Shown: piece by piece, positions 9,696 through 20,779 of the stretch
Layout of the letters: each line of letters opens with the position of its first letter
Position numbering within the stretch: position 1 is the stretch's first letter
NCBI GenBank assembly: GCA_029718625.1
Contig: CM056389.1
Location: 23,841,381 to 23,905,380 of the forward strand
DNA length: 64,000 bases
Direction of reading: 5' to 3'
From: Synaphobranchus kaupii
Lineage: Eukaryota; Chordata; Actinopteri; Anguilliformes; Synaphobranchidae
Translations under genes and position numbers: made by a program
Notes under the pieces: generated by a model
What the model saw: only the letters and a program-made list of their open reading frames with translations
Databases searched by the model: none
Told to the model about the DNA's origin: nothing

Positions 9696-11352
9696 ACGGC
9701 ATTTTGGGCAGGGCGACGAAGTGAGACGCCCTCGAGAACCGATCAACCACCACCAAGATAACGGTGTTCCCATGGGACGGAGGCAGACTGGTTACGAAAT
9801 CGAGGGCGATGTGACTCCAGGGACGGCTGGGAATGGGAAGTGGACGTAAGAGGCCCGAGGGGGAAAGCCACGAGCCCTTATTACGGGCGCAAGTAGAACA
9901 CGCGGCAACAAATTCCCACACATTGCTCTCGAGTTTAGGCCACCAAAACCGGCGAGAAATAAAATCTTTCGTCCGGTGAACGCCCGGATGAGCCACAAAT
10001 TGAGAGGCGTGACCCCACTGGAGAACTTGCGACCGCAACCGAGAAGGTACAAACAGGCAATGGGGCGGACCCCCACCTGGGCTGGGCTCGGAACGTATAG
10101 CCTTCTGCACAGCCGTCTCAGTAGCCCACTTAACTGAAGCCACAATTTGAGAGCTGGGAACCACAGACTCGGGGCGTGACTCCTTGTCAGACCGGTCGAA
10201 AATGTGTGACAACGCATCAGGTTTAACATTCTCAGACCCTGGACAATAGGTCAGAGTGAAATTAAACCTGGTGAAAAATCGGGACCAACGGGCTTGTTGC
10301 GAGTTGCGTGTCTTAGCCTGTTGGATATACTCCAAATTTTTATGGTCCGTCCAGACCGTAAAAGGGATGCTCTGCTCCCTCCAGCCAATGACGCCATTCC
10401 TCCAACGCCAATTTAACCGCCAACAGCTCTAGATCTCCGACATCATAATTTATCTCGGCAGATGTAAGGATACAAGAGAAATAAGCGCATGGGTGTAGCT
10501 TGCGGTCCAGCGTAGAATGTTGTGACAGAATGGCCCCAACCCCCATCTGAGAAGCGTCGACCTCTACCACAAAGGGGAGGGAGGGATTGGGAGTTATAAG
10601 GATGGGCTCGGAGAAGAACCTCCTCTTTAACTCAGTGAAAGCTGCCTCAGCCCTAGGATTCTACTGGAAGTGGACAGATGTCTTTTTAGTGAGGGATGGG
10701 AGCAGCAACCGTGCTAAAATTTTGAATGAACCTCCAATAAAAATTGGCGTTGTATCTGCTTCACGGAATTGGGCGTAGGCTAATTCTTAACTGGCAAAAA
10801 TCTTTCTGGGTCCATGAGCACTTTGCTGTCTGCCACAATAAATTCTAGAAAGGAGACGGAGTTGGTGTGAAAGGCGCATTTCTCGGCCTTAACAAATAGT
10901 TGGGCCTTAAGCAGCACCTTGAGAACCTGCCTAACGTGAACGACGTGCGATGAGAGATCTGGAGAAAGATTTTTTATGTCGTCTAAATAGACAAATTTCT
11001 CCAGCATTTCTCTCAAAACATCGTTCACTAGCGCCTGGAAGACAGAGGGGGCGCTAGTGAGACCAAACGGCATCACCCGGTCCTCATAGTGCCCATGGTG
11101 CGTGTTAAACGCTGTTTTCCACTCATCACCCTTACGCATGCGCACCAGATTGTAGGCGTTGCGAAGGTCGAGTTTGAAAAAGACTGATGCCCCCTGTAAG
11201 CGCTCAAATGTGGAGTGGAAGAGGGTACCTATTTTTTATGGTGATGTCATTGAGACCCCGATAGTTTATACAAGGTCTCAGCCCCCCGTCTTTTTTCTTG
11301 ACAAAGAAAAAACCCACGCCAGCTAGAGATGTGGACGGCACGATAAAACCAT
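9696..11352 (-). pseudogene. Ty3/gypsy (chromovirus-like) pol fragment: RT, RNase H, integrase
   Basis: Minus-strand reading gives, in order, reverse transcriptase (about 11340-10780, with [24 protein letters not shown] and YLDD), RNase H (about 10640-10340, [14 protein letters not shown]), the RNase H tail and tether (YCPGSENVKPDALS), the integrase HHCC zinc site (HPGVHRTKDFISRRFWWP..CSTCARNK) and the start of the integrase core (HIALDFVTSLP). Integrase is cut off soon after VVVDRFSRASHFVALP. A stop lies in the RT-RNase H linker, the residues after YLDD are altered, and frames shift between blocks. No LTR, gag or protease is attached. The left edge abuts a TTAA element and the right edge OR unit B, so this is an internal fragment. 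The order and motifs fit the sushi-type chromovirus lineage. Confidence 0.85.
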
Positions 11353-11716
11353 TAGGAGCATCTATAGACGATACTGTGTGAGCATTGGTAACAATGCAGA
11401 CCTTTCTAGAAGACCTGAGAACTAAAGATGTTATGTTATTTCAGCTATAATGGGATTTCTTTGATTGCAAACGTGAATTTTTTAGTTTTAAGAAACAGCC
11501 TACCTGATTGCACAAAATATGCACAATGTGCTAGACTCAGTGGAGTTGCTGCCACTATAACACATAGCTTTATATTGTGTTTATTTGTATTAATGTGGAA
11601 AATACTCCAGTTATGCTTTTTTCTGAAATAAAATTTTATTATTTTTATCCATTACTTTTAATCTAGGTTGCTTTATGTCATTGAATTATGACATATTTTC
11701 ATAAAATCTGGTTGAA
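11353..11716 (+). repeat. OR unit B upstream (intron) segment
   Basis: It matches unit C at 19727-19806 and 20780-21010. The shared tract AACTAAAGATGTTATGTTAT at 11422-11441 is the empty site of the Harbinger-like element in unit C. Unit B's leader exon is absent, replaced by the gypsy fragment to the left. Confidence 0.7.
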
Positions 11717-12199
11717 GAGGGTAAAACTCGCACACTGTTGAAATTTGGAGTACTTACTCCAGGAAAAAGTTATTCCGCTGAGATGCAAAAAATGTTTTAT
11801 TCCGTCATGAATGCAAAAAGATATCAAGTGCAAATGTGCAACTTTTTTTCACATACTTATTTACCTTCAACAGAAGGGGACTTTAAGACTGTTTGCAAAT
11901 TAATTTAATCAATCATTTAATTGAACCTATCATGTCTCTGAAAAGGTTTCTATTCCAGTTAATTAGTATGCTTGATTCACCTGTTGCCAATTAAGACTGA
12001 TATCTAAAGTGTCTTATTACCTGTCTGTGTATTAGCTTGGAAGAAGCACTGATGAAAGTCTTTAACTGAAACGTTTGCACTTGAGCACTTTATATCTTTT
12101 TGCATTCATGACAGAATAAAAAGCTAACTTTTTGCATCTCAGTGTAAGAACTTCTTCCTGGAGTAAGTACTCCAAATTTCAACAGTGTTCTACCCTCTT
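11717..12199. mobile_element. Foldback MITE, about 130-bp arms
   Basis: Arms 11717-11845 and 12075-12199 are inverted copies. AGAGGGTAAAACTCGCACAC opens the left arm; the right arm ends AACAGTGTTCTACCCTCT. Shared inner words are GGAGTACTTACTCCAGG and TTTGCATTCATGA. The spacer contains GAAGAAGCACTGATGAAAGTC. No coding capacity. It lies in the intron of unit B. Confidence 0.75.
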
Positions 12200-12300
12200 C
12201 AGCCAGATGTATATGTGACCGGTGTGAATCTGCGTTGTGTATTTTCACAGACGAGACGGACGACTTCTGTATTTCTTTGGCCTGCCGCCATATATTTGCT

Positions 12301-12760
12301 CTGTTATTCAGACAAAAATAATAAACGTAGTACATCACAGGAAACTCAACCTCCACTTCAGCTCCTAGCCTCTTTCCACAAATGCAATAGCAGGAAAGAG
12401 GCATAAGTATGATAATACAAATTAAACTACTATAAAAATAAAAGCAGAAATAGTTTGGCTTAGCCTACCTGTTATTCAGACAAAAAGAATAAACGTAGTA
12501 CATCACAGGAAACTCAACCTCCACTTCAGCTCCTAGCCTACATAAAGATTGTGACCAATATTAGCTATACAGTTACAGTATAACAACAAAAATGCATATG
12601 ACAAGTACATATTAAGAGAACATATAAGATACATTAAGGATGGATAGATAATTGAATCAATTATAGGGGAAAGCACCATAGTGGGGCTGATGACAGTGGA
12701 TACATACCTCTTTCCACAAATGCAATAGCAGGAAAGAGGCAGTGGTATGATGGGGACAAC
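12301..12760. repeat. Tandem duplication, second copy split by an insertion
   Basis: CTGTTATTCAGACAAAAATA onward (12301-12405) is repeated at 12469-12539 and 12707-12750. The second copy is interrupted after CCTAGCCT by 12540-12706. CCT borders both sides of the insert, suggesting a 3-bp duplication. The insert is AT-rich and noncoding. Confidence 0.75.
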
Positions 12761-13299
12761 TTTTAGGGTCAACAGACAGGAAATGAGGTCACAGCGTGGA
12801 GGGACAATATGACAGTTTCCTGATATGAAGTACAGTAGGCTAAATGTGAATATTATAAAAGAAATAAATGAATGTAATGAATAAAATAATAAATAAAATA
12901 CGATTTTGTGTAATTATACATATGAGCGTAAACAACAATGCTACATATACATGTTTCTTGAACCTACGCACCTGTGGTAACCTTTTTGATTTTGGCGCAG
13001 ACTGAATTTCTTCTACATATTTTCATTAAAAAATGTAATCAAAATAAAATTTGTATGACTCCCAAACCCACTGTCATGGCATATAAAAGGCAGGTGTATT
13101 TAAAATATAAGTAGGATGCACACATTGATTTAATGCTCGATGGCATTCCAAAATGCCTGCTACAATATGGGAAATGATGTATTTTAAAGCAGTAATCATT
13201 ACAGATGCATATCATTTTTAACATTTTAAGTTGTTAAATATACTTTATACTGTATTTATATGTTCATGCCATGAAAAAAAATAGTTTTCTCTTTCCCAG
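12761..13299 (+). promoter_or_regulatory. OR unit B intron end and splice acceptor
   Basis: From about 13013 it resumes homology to unit C (20990-21267), with CCCACTGTCATGGCATATAA shared. It ends in TTTTCTCTTTCCCAG at 13285-13299, the conserved acceptor. ACATATTTTCAT borders both sides of the 11.70-13.02 kb block (11688 and 13015), so the whole block may be an insertion with a 12-bp duplication. Bases 12761-13012 hold nothing I recognise. Confidence 0.5.
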
Positions 13300-13326
13300 T
13301 GTGACAGATTTCCCAGGAAAACCAGG

Positions 13327-14247
13327 ATGAATAGTGTGACCTACAACAGTCCCATCCTGGTGATCGAGGGCATAGACGTCCCCCATTTACCCAGTGTTTG
13401 CCCTCGTGTTGATCATCTACCTGACCATCCTGACCACCAACATAGGGGTCATGCTGCTTATTATGACGGAAAGGAGCCTGCAGCAGCCAATGTACCTGCT
13501 GTTCTTAAGCCTGTCCTTCAACGACGTCCTGGGGAACACAGTGCTTCTGCCCCGTCTGATGTTGGACATTGTCTCCACCGAAAAGTCCATCAGCTACAAC
13601 TGGTGCGTCTCCCAGGCCTTCTTTAGCCACACCTATGGTATATCGTGCCACACGGTGATGATGATCATGGCTTTCGACAGGTATGTGGCCATATGCCACC
13701 CTCTCAGGTACGCCTCCATCATGAGCCCCACCATGGTGGCTAAGCTGACTGTATCTGCCTGGAGTTCGTCGGTAATGCTGGTATCCAGCTTTGTGGGCAT
13801 CAGCGTCCGGTTAACGCACTGCCACGCCGTCATTTTGAGTGGCTTCTGTGACATTGGGTCACTGTACAAGCTCTCCTGCCATGACGTGACAATCAACAGC
13901 ATTGTTCCTCACTATCGTCCTTTTTGGCTTTTCTATGGGCAGCGTGGCCTTCACGTATTTCAGGATTCTGGTCAGCTGTGTCTCCAGAAAGAACAAGGAG
14001 CTGAACAGAAAGGCCTTGCAGACCTGCGCCACCCACCTGCTCCTCTACGTGATCATGCTCTGGTCCGGGCTTCGTCATCGTCGTTTCACATCGTCTCCAG
14101 ACCCACATCAGATACCGGATGATGGCGTTTATTCTATTTCACATCGTTCCCGCCAACATGAATCCCATCATATATGCCTTTCAGACCAAGGAACTAAAGA
14201 CCAAGATTGTGCAGATACTTCATTCGAAAGTAACCCAGTTCAGGTAA
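13327..14247 (+). pseudogene. Teleost type-1 odorant receptor, three frameshifts (copy B)
   Basis: Same receptor family as copies A and E. ATG at 13327 opens MNSVTYNSPILVIEG. Compared with A and E there is an 8-base loss after VPH (about 13388), which shifts the frame. TM1 to TM5 then read cleanly (NIGVMLLIMT, PMYLLFLSLSFNDVLG, MAFDRYVAICHPLRY). A second 8-base loss in TM5 near 13897 and one extra base after the TM6 words LLLYVIMLWSG (about 14064) follow. The sum (-8-8+1 = -15) returns the C-terminus (MNPIIYAFQTKEL) to the original frame, ending at TAA 14245-14247. The 921-bp span is 15 short of an intact gene. Codon content between lesions is well kept, so inactivation looks recent. The acceptor at 13298-13299 is intact; the leader exon is missing. 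Confidence 0.9.
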
Positions 14248-15468
14248 TTAGAAAATTAGCCTCTGAGCTATCTCTGGTACAATAAGGCAAAATAAATAAA
14301 TTGCATTGGAGACAAGTATGCACCCTTTCCTTAACAATTAACAATATACTGGACACCATAAAAATTACAATTTTACACTGTCATTAATACATTTAGAGAT
14401 ATGAAAACCTTTGGAACTGGGTGGTTCGGAATTGTTTTTTTCACATATTTTTGATAAATCTTTTCAAGTTAATTTAAAATGCACCAATTTTAATGTGAAT
14501 CATTTATTTGCCACATGAATTATTGTGGTCTTATATTTTAAGCAGACTCTAATTTTGAGGCTATATAATACATGTAGAAATTAGTGATCGATAATCAAAC
14601 AAGCCAAAAGCTGAATCTCAGAACATTGTTTTTTCTACATCACAAAAACTCACCCAACTAGCCCTACTTTTAGATGGACCCAATATACTGTTATAGAGGG
14701 AGAACTGTCTGCCCTGTTTTTATCAGCGGGAAGTGTGACTTGTTTTCGTTTAATTCACAACCAGTGATAATAAAAAAGAGAATATGTATTGTTTATTAAA
14801 GAGTTTGAAAATGGCTTCATAGCCTGCATGGTTTTCTAGTGAATCTGTACCTCTGTTTGCATTTCTTGGGCTCTACTATGTATATATAATTTGACAAAAT
14901 ACAAAAAATCACATATACCTCTGATGATGTATGGAATAATGTTATTACTCACTATCACTCTATTAAAACCGTTACACCGAACATTTTTCTGCCATTTCTT
15001 TATGAAACAAATAATCAAACAAACTCAAAATGAGTTTCACAATGAGCCATTTTGCCTCCTCAAGAAGAAACAGCATCACTAATTTCACCATTACTGAATG
15101 GCCCTCTCTGGAAAGATCAATAGTCAATATAAATAAACAAAACCAGACTAACTGTCACCCTAACCAGCTGTCATACCAAACCCCCATGTGCCTTATTTAT
15201 TTCGGCCTGTACAAATAAACATTAATAAGGAATAACAATAGTTGAGAGAACCTAATGTCACGTCTCGATGCTGCCCCATGAGGGCGCCCTTCTGATTCTT
15301 GGGTATGCTGACTCGTTTCCTTCTGCTCAGTCCTGATTGAAATTGCAGGCACCAGTGGTGGATTTCCCGGGAGCATACTGTATGTACTTGTGTCGTCCTC
15401 TAGCCCTTGTCTCTTTTGCCTTTGGCTTCTTTGTGCACACTGCCAGCTTTGATGCCGTGCTGAAGCTG
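14248..15468 (+). repeat. OR unit B downstream region
   Basis: From about 14492 it matches unit D 36257-37150 closely, in part unit C 22640-22909, and inverted unit A 3680-4240. No conserved frame. The distal part (CCCATGAGGGCGCCC at 15275 to GATGCCGTGCTGAAGCT at 15468) recurs at 30180-30365 and 37030-37190. These are segmental duplicates around the OR. Confidence 0.75.
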
Positions 15469-15591
15469 TGCTGAACTCGTATTTACCGTTTAGGGTCGTT
15501 TTAACGCACTTGTTCCTAGTTCGAAAATGCACTGATGTACGTCGCTCTGGATAAGAGCGTCTGCCAAATGACTATAATGTAATGTAATGTA
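15469..15591 (+). repeat. SINE/LINE 3' tail fragment
   Basis: It ends CGTCGCTCTGGATAAGAGCG then TCTGCCAAATG and (TAATG)n, the common tail of fish SINEs and partner LINEs. AAGCT occurs just before and just after, suggesting a short target duplication. Unit C at 30360 lacks it, giving an empty site. Confidence 0.75.
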
Positions 15592-15931
15592 AGCTCATTT
15601 TTTCAAAAAGAAAGTGTAGTTCAGGTAGTTCATGAAATCTGTTAACGTGCGAGCATAATTTGTCTTTCACATGCCGCTTTCCTTGGGTAACTACACTCTA
15701 GATCACTTTTTTTTATTTTTTACCTGTGAATGTGTTTGTATACCTACCTTATGGAGTGGATGAAACTTATTCTGATTTGTTCAAGAATTCTGAAATAATA
15801 TTGTGTATATCACAAGAAACTGGTCGAAAAGCATCTTGGTGCTGCCCTCTAACAGTTGAAATTTTATTTTCTGCTCCCCACTCTGTCCCCGCCCCAATCG
15901 TGATGTCAGAATACCTCTTTGGAGGTGCCTC
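15592..15931 (+). other. End of OR unit B and unassigned sequence
   Basis: The first bases continue the unit. The rest has small open frames without motifs or conservation. Nothing I can name. Confidence 0.4.
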
Positions 15932-17240
15932 TGGCTGAGTCCCAATATTTTTCACTCCCCACGTCCTTTCCTCCACTCCCCCACTACCACTCCTCTCCTA
16001 GCCGGAAGTATGTGGCGGAATGGAGGGGAGGAGGGGGGTGGAGGAAAGGAGAGGACGAGGAGCAGTGAAGAAAATTGGGACCGGTAATCCGCTTCATCGT
16101 CATCAAAATCGCCGTCGACTATTCATGAAGTTGCCTTATCATAACCCACAACGAGTCCCAGCGCCAATCACAGATCTTATGCACGGCCAGCCCATTTAAA
16201 GCTGCAAAATATCTTTTAGGTTTCAAGCAGAAGGACCCTAGTTACAGTAACTATAAACATGCAGTCTACCTGATATTGCAGTTTGCGTCGAGACACTAAT
16301 TAATATGTAATCAGTAACATTAGATCAAAGTAAACATCACATAGTATATGCAAACATAACAATTTACTGTAATTCCAGAATCCCGATGTTCCCGATGTCT
16401 GAACATACCGAGCACTAATTCACCTCATATAGGCTACTGTAGCTATACTAGAGCCTACTATTGCCATTTCCTTGCATCTCACATAGGCAAATTCGGAAAC
16501 ATTTCCGTAGATTAGTGGCATGAGTTATCATCATATTTTCAGAGATATTATTCCAAATGTTCATAGTATCGCAGTGGTCACACCGAAAAACAGTTAGGCC
16601 TATTTCCCATTGGAACATCTGAAATCATTTGGAAATCCTTTGGAAATTTGGTTGAATACATTCATTAATGCATATTCACATACTGAAATGGTAGCTGTCA
16701 TGCTTAGGCTATATTTAGGTATAGTCACGTTAATAAGCAACATTAATGTGCAAGCAAATAAATAAAGCTGTTTCCCCGACTTAAATTGCCGAATTTTTAT
16801 GTAGGATATGAACCACAAAAACGGACTGGCATTTTGTTATCCGTTGTAGGATGCTATGTCCTATGTGTGATAATAACCTACTGAAGCACACACAATTTAG
16901 GTGAAAAATCTTGCATTGGGACATCATTATTTTGGGGAAATTCATATTCATATTCGTATCTAATTCATAGCTACGCATCATCACTGTTGCCTTCTGTGGG
17001 CGTGAGCACGATAATGTCACCCAAAAATGTGAAAAAAACGTCCACAGTAGGATACATCGATGTATGCTTTGCCGGAGGGGAGGAGTACCCGAGTTTAAAG
17101 CCACTTCGCTCGTCTTTTCTAATATTGGGACAGTGGAGGGAGGGAGGACACAAAGATCGATTTCTGGGACACGGAGTAGAGGAAGTGGTAGTGGAGGATG
17201 GGAGGGTGCATTTTTTGAGTATTGGGACGCATCCTCTGCG
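15932..17240. mobile_element. Possible TIR element with GTCCCAATA ends
   Basis: GAGTCCCAATATTTTTCACT at about 15936 and, inverted, GAGTATTGGGACGCATCC at about 17217 look like terminal repeats, each followed inward by CCTCC/CCACT-rich tracts. A local inverted repeat pairs 15938-16000 with 16020-16082 (TCCCAAT to ATTGGGA). A 200-codon minus-strand frame (17383-16784) overlaps the right part. It opens MRDYEKKAALFRFK and has no domain I recognise; it may be a genuine exon start or chance. Confidence 0.35.
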
Positions 17241-17408
17241 TCATATGGATAATTGTTGCCGCCGACAACTGAAATAGCTGGCACCTGATTGGTTAGAGGC
17301 ACTACGGACGCACTACGGTCCTTTGGTTTCGGCTCCACATTTTTAAAACGGAACAACGCGGCTTTCTTTTCATAATCTCTCATATTCCACCTAGGTAGTC
17401 CACTAAAA

Positions 17409-18113
17409 TATGTTTTACATGCAGCCTAGGGAAACAGGCCCACAGGTGCAGCCACCCTCCAAGATATATTATTTGAATATTGTAGCATTTCTGTTCTTTT
17501 GTAAAAATATTATTTTAATATGAAGCACATACTGGCCTGGGTCCAATCAACATTTGTTATAGATGTTAATCTTTTTTTACAATTTTCTTCCCTTCCCAAA
17601 CACAGTACAGTACTGCTGCTTTAGACAAGTTGTTCTGCAGTGTTGTATGCAGCCTAGGGAAAGACGATCACAGATGCAGCCTCTCTCTGAGATATTTTAT
17701 GACTGTAATATTGTAGCACTGTTATTTTATGTAAATATTATTTTAATATAAAACACATACTGGCCTGGGTCCAATCAGCATTTGTCATGAATGTTCATTT
17801 TTATTCTTCAAAACACAGTACAGTGATTATTTCTAGTAATTTCATAAATTTGTAAAAAACAGGGTAAAAAAACATTATTCACTGCAAAGATAATGTCCAA
17901 TAACCTGAACTACCCCTCAATGTAAAAGGATGAAATAAATATATTTTGTAATGTATTTTATGCAGTTCAGAAACTGAATACATACACAGGTTTAGAATCC
18001 TTAGATTTATTTTGAAACGTATTTTGTAGCAGTATATTTCAAGAAATATTCTACATTCAATTGATCCTGTCAACATCTTTCCTGGTGTCATACAAGACAT
18101 TGCACAACTAAGA
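17409..18113. repeat. OR-unit upstream block, second copy
   Basis: Same order and orientation as 6410-7147, from TTTACATGCAGCCTAGGGAA to GCACAACTAAGAT, with scattered substitutions and a small deletion near 17850. It is not attached to an OR here, so it is an isolated duplicate of the unit margin. Confidence 0.7.
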
Positions 18114-19116
18114 TAAAGGATATTTAAATGTCAGGTATTTTTCATGTAGTCATGGTTCATGAATGAATGTAAGAATGTTTTTTTTTATTTTATAATTTTT
18201 TATTAAACGGCCCTTTCCTGGCTTTTTTCGTATTTTATTTGGAACATAGATCCGGTAGGTAATTCTTGCGCCAGAAACAGCGTTAATGCACTGATGCATC
18301 AGAAACCACTCTGGTCCAAATTTCCATGGAAGCAAGCGTTCCTGGTCGTGTATATCTATGGTAAACAAACCGACCTGCCGACATTTTGCTAGTCTTTTCT
18401 GGTAGCTTGCTAACAACATTGAAGAAAATAGTACTTTTATAAATAATTTTATTTACACAAAAAGAAATGCGTACGAGGACTGGTTATTGTTTGTATTGAC
18501 AGAATCCGCTTCGTTCCCGTTCGTGTACGTTGTAGAAGTGTCCGTTTTAGCTGCCCTATAGAAGTGCATTATCACGTCAGGGTAGCACAGAGCAACTAAC
18601 GAACATCTTTCGCCACCATGTGGACTCATATCATGACTAGGTAACTACACAACCGAAAGTTCTACCAAAGCTCAGTTGTGCCTTAAGTACACTTTTTCTG
18701 AACTAAATCCCAGGTAGTGTACTTAAAATGCACTTTCACTTTACTTTCCAAGAAGTAAACTTAGATCACGGTTTAAAATACTTAAAGGGGATTTCCACTG
18801 ACAAACAACATTAACCCTATTTAACAGATGAAGGCACAACTCTTTTTGACTTGCCAAAACAATCTTTGAACAGAAATATTGACAGTGAAAGGTGTACATT
18901 TGGGAGAGGTATATGTCAAAATGACAAATTTCTTGACTCATTCCTCATTTTTGAAAAACTACAGTGGGCGGGTAAGATGAATTTGGAGATACATCTCATG
19001 CTATGCGAAGGAGGTGTTTACCAAACTCACAGAGAGAGGTGTTACAACTGTAAACAGTATTAACTTGCTAGCTAGCTCAAAGAGTTCTTAGCTAAGTTCC
19101 CAATTATTCCAGTACA
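18114..19116. other. Gap with no recognised gene
   Basis: A minus-strand 89-codon frame (18419-18150) has no known motif. GTGTACTTAAAATGCACTTT-like words repeat around 18680-18740. I see nothing else. Confidence 0.4.
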
Positions 19117-19212
19117 ATGTCTTCCAACGATTTCTTTGACCATGCATTGGATGATGACACCTTCCGAGAAATTGAATCAGATGTGGAAAACTACAATTCT
19201 GAGGCCGAATAG
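19117..19212 (+). pseudogene. Short acidic ORF, possible transposon gene start
   Basis: ATG at 19117 opens a 31-residue acidic peptide (MSSNDFFDHALDDDTF..) ending TAG at 19210. Shifted frames beyond include EEWLCHC, which loosely resembles the cysteine motif (WCTCG) of a fish transposon-associated domain family. The start context and acidic N-terminus suggest the decayed 5' end of such a gene. This is a weak inference; no complete domain is visible. Confidence 0.25.
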
Positions 19213-19394
19213 ACAGCCGAGGAGATTAGCCGAAGGCCTGAGGCAGCAGTACAGAACCAAAATAACAAAAAATGTGTCACTGTCCAATGAAGAATGGTTG
19301 TGTCACTGTAGAATGGTTGTGAAGAACAAAAAGAAACGTTCATGGAAGATTTGATCCAGGCGAGTATGTGTTTTACATTAAAATAATATTCATA

Positions 19395-19806
19395 CAAAAG
19401 AAGAGAAATGCTACAATATTACAGTAATAATATATCTCAGAGGGAGGCTGCATCTGTGGGCCTGTTTCCCTAGGCTGCATGTAACACTGCAGTAACATGT
19501 CAAAAGCTGCAGCATCTCCACCTGTCTTTCAGTGCATTGCATCGTCCCTGAGTCTGGGGGCGGTCCTCTCCTGCCTCCAAAATGAGTGACAGCACAAAGA
19601 GGGGAGGGCCTGAAAGCCCACAAGGAAGAGAGGACTGCCAGCCTTAAACCTGAGACAGGTAAGACCTCGCCTTTACAACATTCAGAGTACAGCCAAGAAT
19701 ATGTTGCAGTTACTTTGTTTGGAGTCAGGAGCATCTACTAGACTATACTGTGTGAGTTTTGGTAACTATGCAGACCATTCTGGAAGACCTGATAACTAAA
19801 GATATT
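19395..19806 (+). other. OR unit C upstream block with leader exon
   Basis: It contains the conserved GC-rich promoter-proximal block (GGGGGCGGTCCTCTCCTGCC) and CCTTAAACCTGAGACAG|GTAAGACC, with the exon end at 19658. The block is the plus-strand counterpart of minus-strand units A (6225) and E (52751). TTTCCCTAGG upstream (19466-19475) partly resembles an Olf/EBF site (TCCCNNGGGA), which is only suggestive. Confidence 0.55.
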
Positions 19807-20776
19807 GGGCTCTATTTTCAAACCAGCGCAAGGGGACGGTATAGTCAAACGCAAGCTTGTTGACAGCATCAACGTCTAAAACTGGCGCTATGGCGTTTCT
19901 CAGCAATACCGCTAGGATCAACAAATTCTCAACATAACATCCTTTCGCTTGCGCTGCAGTGGGATGGGTGGCGCTGTCTGGGGCGTGTTCTAAAATACTT
20001 TCGGCTCAGTGACAATTTGAACCAACGAAAACCCATTGCGTTATGATCAGCTGGAACCACCTCTTAGCGGGAACGCAATAGACTCTGGCAATTTGCCAAC
20101 TTATTCGTCATGTAGTTCTGTGTAGTGTCTATAGGTGATGCCAACATTACACTTCCATTTAATGAACAAATAGCCTATAATTATTATTAATTAATTAATT
20201 TTAATTTAAACTACTAGAATAAAACAGGACAGCTTACAAGAAACTTGCGATCATGTAGGCCACTAGCCTATAATATATAAATTACACATTGACACAGTTG
20301 AATCATAAGCCTACCATTTGAATCATAATTATGCCTACATCACCTAATGTAGGCTAATTCATGCATTCGCTACCTCCTCCCGTGCCTTCCGAACTTCTGG
20401 GAGACGAGATGGTGTGGATTGTGATCCATAAATTACTAGTCCTAGCCTGTACTTCTGTTGCAAGTATGTCTGATTCCTGTGCGGAAAATCTTGTCGTTGA
20501 CGGTCCAGTGCGTTTGGGTTGCTCATTATGAAATTGCATGGAGCGATTGCGTTCCAACGCGATTGCGTTTTAAAGCATGAGAACAACAATTTGATTGGCT
20601 ACCATAGAGACACACCTTGGACGTTTAAACCCAGCCTTTTAGCAATACCGCCATAAGGTGCGCCAAGATTGCCGTCATGAAATTACCAAATTTCTCGCCG
20701 ACACGCCCTCAGAGCGATACCGCCAAGCGATTACTCTTGCGTTCACCATTGCGTTTGGTTTATTAAAATAGAGCCC
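19807..20776 (-). mobile_element. PIF/Harbinger-like element, 3-bp ATT duplication
   Basis: Terminal inverted repeats GGGCTCTATTTT (19807) and AAAATAGAGCCC (to 20776) enclose 970 bp. ATT flanks both sides (19804-19806, 20777-20779). Removing the element and one ATT restores the uninterrupted sequence seen at 11422-11441 in unit B. A 3-bp duplication with GG-starting ends fits PIF/Harbinger. The internal minus-strand frame with a Myb/SANT-like motif supports this; no nuclease is present, so it is non-autonomous. Confidence 0.8.
20354..20557 (-). pseudogene. Myb/SANT-like protein fragment of the Harbinger-like element
   Basis: A 67-codon minus-strand frame contains RFSAQESDILATEVQAR. This resembles the first helix of the Myb/SANT-like DNA-binding domain of Harbinger accessory proteins (aromatic, then acidic E-x-x-x-L, then a basic end). 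The rest of the domain and its second and third helices are not recognisable, and the frame ends early. In complete elements this protein helps the nuclease bind and reach the nucleus. Here it is likely a remnant. Confidence 0.45.
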
Positions 20777-20779
20777 ATT

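Noticed and set aside
9519..9849. Frames near 9.6 kb on both strands as a gene
   Set aside because: They straddle the join of the TTAA element and the gypsy fragment and have no domain.
16784..17383. A 200-codon minus-strand gene
   Set aside because: Long and open with a sensible start, but no domain, no second copy and overlap with a likely TIR element end; kept only as a note.
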